A DNA stretch of 17,325 nucleotides from Acidimicrobiaceae bacterium. GTDB lineage: Bacteria > Actinomycetota > Acidimicrobiia > Acidimicrobiales > RAAP-2. This document shows, in pieces, positions 15,995-17,325 of the stretch. The notes under the pieces were generated by a model. The model saw only the letters and a list, made by a program, of their open reading frames with translations. It was not told the DNA's origin and ran no database searches. Made by a program: the position numbers and the translations under genes. The stretch covers positions 1 through 17,325 of the forward strand of contig PLXU01000203.1 of NCBI GenBank assembly GCA_003151555.1. The letters are read 5' to 3'. Position 1 is the first letter of the stretch; every line of letters starts with the position of its first letter.

Positions 15995-16477
15995 ATGGAC
16001 ATAGTCGACGTCATCATTGAGATCCCTCGAGGGAGCCAGAACAAGTACGAGTACGACCACAAGAATCACACGATCAAGCTCGATCGCCATTTGTTGGTCT
16101 CGATGGGTTACCCGGCGGAGTACGGTTTCGTGCCCGACACGCTCGGTGGTGATGGTGACCCCCTGGACGTACTGGTCCTGACGGAATTCCCGACGTTTCC
16201 CGGTTGCCTGATCGAAACGAAGATCCTGGGCATGTGCAATATGACCGACGAGAACGGTGAGGACGCCAAACTCATCGGCGTGCCGGACTACGACCCCAAG
16301 TGGAAGTCCGCGAGTGACATCGCCGACATCCCCAAGGACGTGCTAGATCGGATCGCCCATTTCTTTACCGTCTACAAGGATTTGGACGTCGGCAAGTGGA
16401 TGAAGGTCGAGAACTGGGTCGGACGCGACGAGGCGCTGACTGAGCTCGAGGCCTCGCGAGCCCGCTTTAAGGGCTAG
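15995..16477 (+). CDS. ppa: Inorganic pyrophosphatase (family I)
   Basis: This soluble cytoplasmic enzyme hydrolyses pyrophosphate to two phosphates and pulls biosynthetic reactions forward. The ATG at 15995 gives 160 residues, typical for actinobacterial family I enzymes. Active-site features are complete: E9 and K17 in the first strands (EIPRGSQNKYEYD), Y43 in PAEYGFVP, the signature DGDPLDVLV with metal-binding D53, D55 and D58, the GEDAKLIGVP segment with another metal-binding aspartate (D90), and YKDLDVGKW near the end. Earlier in-frame codons from 15914 lie in the promoter region and are rejected. A membrane-protein gene follows after 21 bases, probably on the same transcript. Confidence 0.95.
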   Translation: MDIVDVIIEIPRGSQNKYEYDHKNHTIKLDRHLLVSMGYPAEYGFVPDTLGGDGDPLDVLVLTEFPTFPGCLIETKILGMCNMTDENGEDAKLIGVPDYDPKWKSASDIADIPKDVLDRIAHFFTVYKDLDVGKWMKVENWVGRDEALTELEASRARFKG

Positions 16478-16498
16478 CCGTTTCGAAATTCACGAGCG

Positions 16499-17092
16499 AT
16501 GAGTGATATTGGCGTAACGATCCAGGAAGAGTCGGCGGGCCTGCAGGCTCGCCACGTGCTGGTCATCACGCAGTCGCTGTTCTTTTGCTCGTTGCTGATC
16601 TGTTTTCTGATCAATCACGGCCACACGGCGAGGGTCGACGGCATCTCCTTTTACGGCGTCTACGGACCCACGATCTTGATCTTGGTGAGTGGCTTCTGCA
16701 TTGCCGCGCTCGGACTGTGGCGCACGGCGTCGTACTTCGCCCAAACCGACGCGCCGGCCTTCAGCGTGGTGGCGCTGCGCGTCATGGCCCTGGGACTCTT
16801 CGCGCTGCTGGTGACTCCCTTTGATCAGGGCGCCTTCCTGAACTGGGCGCACATGGTCACCGGAGTAACGATGTCGATGATCCAGTTGGGGATTGCGATA
16901 CTGCTGCTCGCCAAACGTTTCTCGGCACGCTCGCTCACCGGCTTCATCCTGCAACTGTTGGGTGGCGTGATCGGGGCGGCTTCGTTGCCGGACTGGCACT
17001 TCGCCTACTTGTTGCAAGGCGAGACGCTGTTCGAGATCGGTTTCGGGCTGTGCCTCATTGAGTGGACCTACGCGGTGCAGGGCCTTCGCTAG
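16499..17092 (+). CDS. Unrecognised six-helix membrane protein
   Basis: I do not recognise this 197-residue protein. It has about six hydrophobic segments (roughly 20-38, 54-72, 88-107, 116-137, 145-165, 170-190), so nearly the whole chain is in the membrane, with a polar 18-residue N-terminus. Notable charged or polar residues near helix ends are INHGHTARVDG (38-48), TPFDQGAFLNWAHM (106-119) and PDWHF (164-168). Such H/D/W positions on one side could mark a functional pocket, but that is speculation. A loose resemblance to DUF998-type proteins is possible and unproven. There is no signal peptide or lipobox. No clear ribosome site precedes the ATG. It lies 21 bases after ppa, so cotranscription is likely, but a functional link to pyrophosphate is not shown. 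Confidence 0.75.
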   Translation: MSDIGVTIQEESAGLQARHVLVITQSLFFCSLLICFLINHGHTARVDGISFYGVYGPTILILVSGFCIAALGLWRTASYFAQTDAPAFSVVALRVMALGLFALLVTPFDQGAFLNWAHMVTGVTMSMIQLGIAILLLAKRFSARSLTGFILQLLGGVIGAASLPDWHFAYLLQGETLFEIGFGLCLIEWTYAVQGLR

Positions 17093-17116
17093 CGTCCGCC
17101 GACGCGACGAAGCGGG

Positions 17117-17325
17117 TCAGTTGATCCAGTAGCGGCGAAAACTCGGCTTTCCGGGATCAACGACGATGACCGCGTCGAGCGCGCCACCGCATCGTTCGAT
17201 GACGTTCGCCGAACCAACGTTGTCGTCGTCGCAGAACATCAGGACCGGGCTCACCGCCTCGGATCGAATGATGACCAGCGCCTGGCGCAGTATCTCGCTG
17301 GCGTAGCCCATACGTCGAAAGTCCG
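17117..17325 (-). CDS. GNAT-family N-acetyltransferase (N-terminus cut by window edge)
   Basis: Only the last 68 residues are in the window; the reading frame stays open to the right-hand edge, so the first in-frame ATG at 17311 is internal. The visible part begins with the acetyl-CoA-binding motif A, DFRRMGYASEILRQAL, where the R/G spacing of the pyrophosphate loop is kept. It then has CDDDNVGSANVIERCGG, the usual N..S..VIE..GG of motif B, and ends in RRYWIN, as in many small GNAT enzymes. The acetyl acceptor cannot be deduced. It is convergent with the membrane-protein gene, with 24 bases between stops and no terminator. Confidence 0.85.
   Translation of the reverse strand, partial: DFRRMGYASEILRQALVIIRSEAVSPVLMFCDDDNVGSANVIERCGGALDAVIVVDPGKPSFRRYWIN

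Noticed and set aside
15634..16062. Reverse-strand frame spanning hbd, the intergenic gap and the start of ppa
   Set aside because: It overlaps two clear genes in other frames and shows arginine/serine-rich composition.

Overview
This window looks like chromosomal DNA from a high-GC Gram-positive bacterium of the Actinomycetota, possibly the Acidimicrobiia. The GC-rich coding sequence, frequent GTG starts, four-base GTGA stop/start overlaps and apparent leaderless promoters (a TANNNT box six bases before the start codon) point to the phylum. The class is a guess from protein style, not a search result. The DNA is almost entirely coding: 17 protein genes, two of them cut by the window ends. 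I saw no rRNA, tRNA, IS element, prophage or CRISPR array. No intergenic gap exceeds about 205 bases.

Region 1 (1-8815) is a nucleoside uptake and salvage locus. A cdd-deoA operon (cytidine deaminase, thymidine phosphorylase) runs left. A psuG-psuK operon (pseudouridine-5'-phosphate glycosidase and a PfkB-family probable pseudouridine kinase) runs right. Their start codons are only 26 bases apart, and a 20-bp imperfect palindrome fills most of that gap and covers a -10-like box for each direction. This is a good candidate for a shared operator. psuK meets, tail to tail, a four-gene ABC importer operon of the BMP/Nup nucleoside type (binding protein, two-domain ATPase, two permeases). A perfect 16-bp hairpin lies between the binding-protein gene and the ATPase gene. 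The simplest model is that the importer brings in nucleosides, including pseudouridine from RNA turnover, and the four enzymes turn them into bases and (deoxy)ribose phosphates.

Region 2 (8816-12042) holds a DHA2-type 14-helix MFS efflux pump and, divergent from it, an ABC-F protein that matches EttA very closely. EttA is a soluble ribosome-associated ATPase, not a transporter.

Region 3 (12083-14067) is a translationally coupled kynA-kynU pair (tryptophan 2,3-dioxygenase, kynureninase) for tryptophan breakdown towards anthranilate. The formamidase that must act between them is absent from the window.

Region 4 (14076-17325) contains a leftward hbd-purU operon (3-hydroxyacyl-CoA dehydrogenase, formyltetrahydrofolate deformylase), a divergent ppa gene (inorganic pyrophosphatase) with an unrecognised six-helix membrane protein just behind it, and the C-terminal end of a GNAT acetyltransferase.

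Most genes are ordinary family members. The points I consider worth checking are the putative cdd/psuG operator, the association of PsuG/PsuK with a BMP-type importer, the importer's binding protein that lacks a lipobox, the hairpin inside the transporter operon, and the recurrent leaderless promoter layout.
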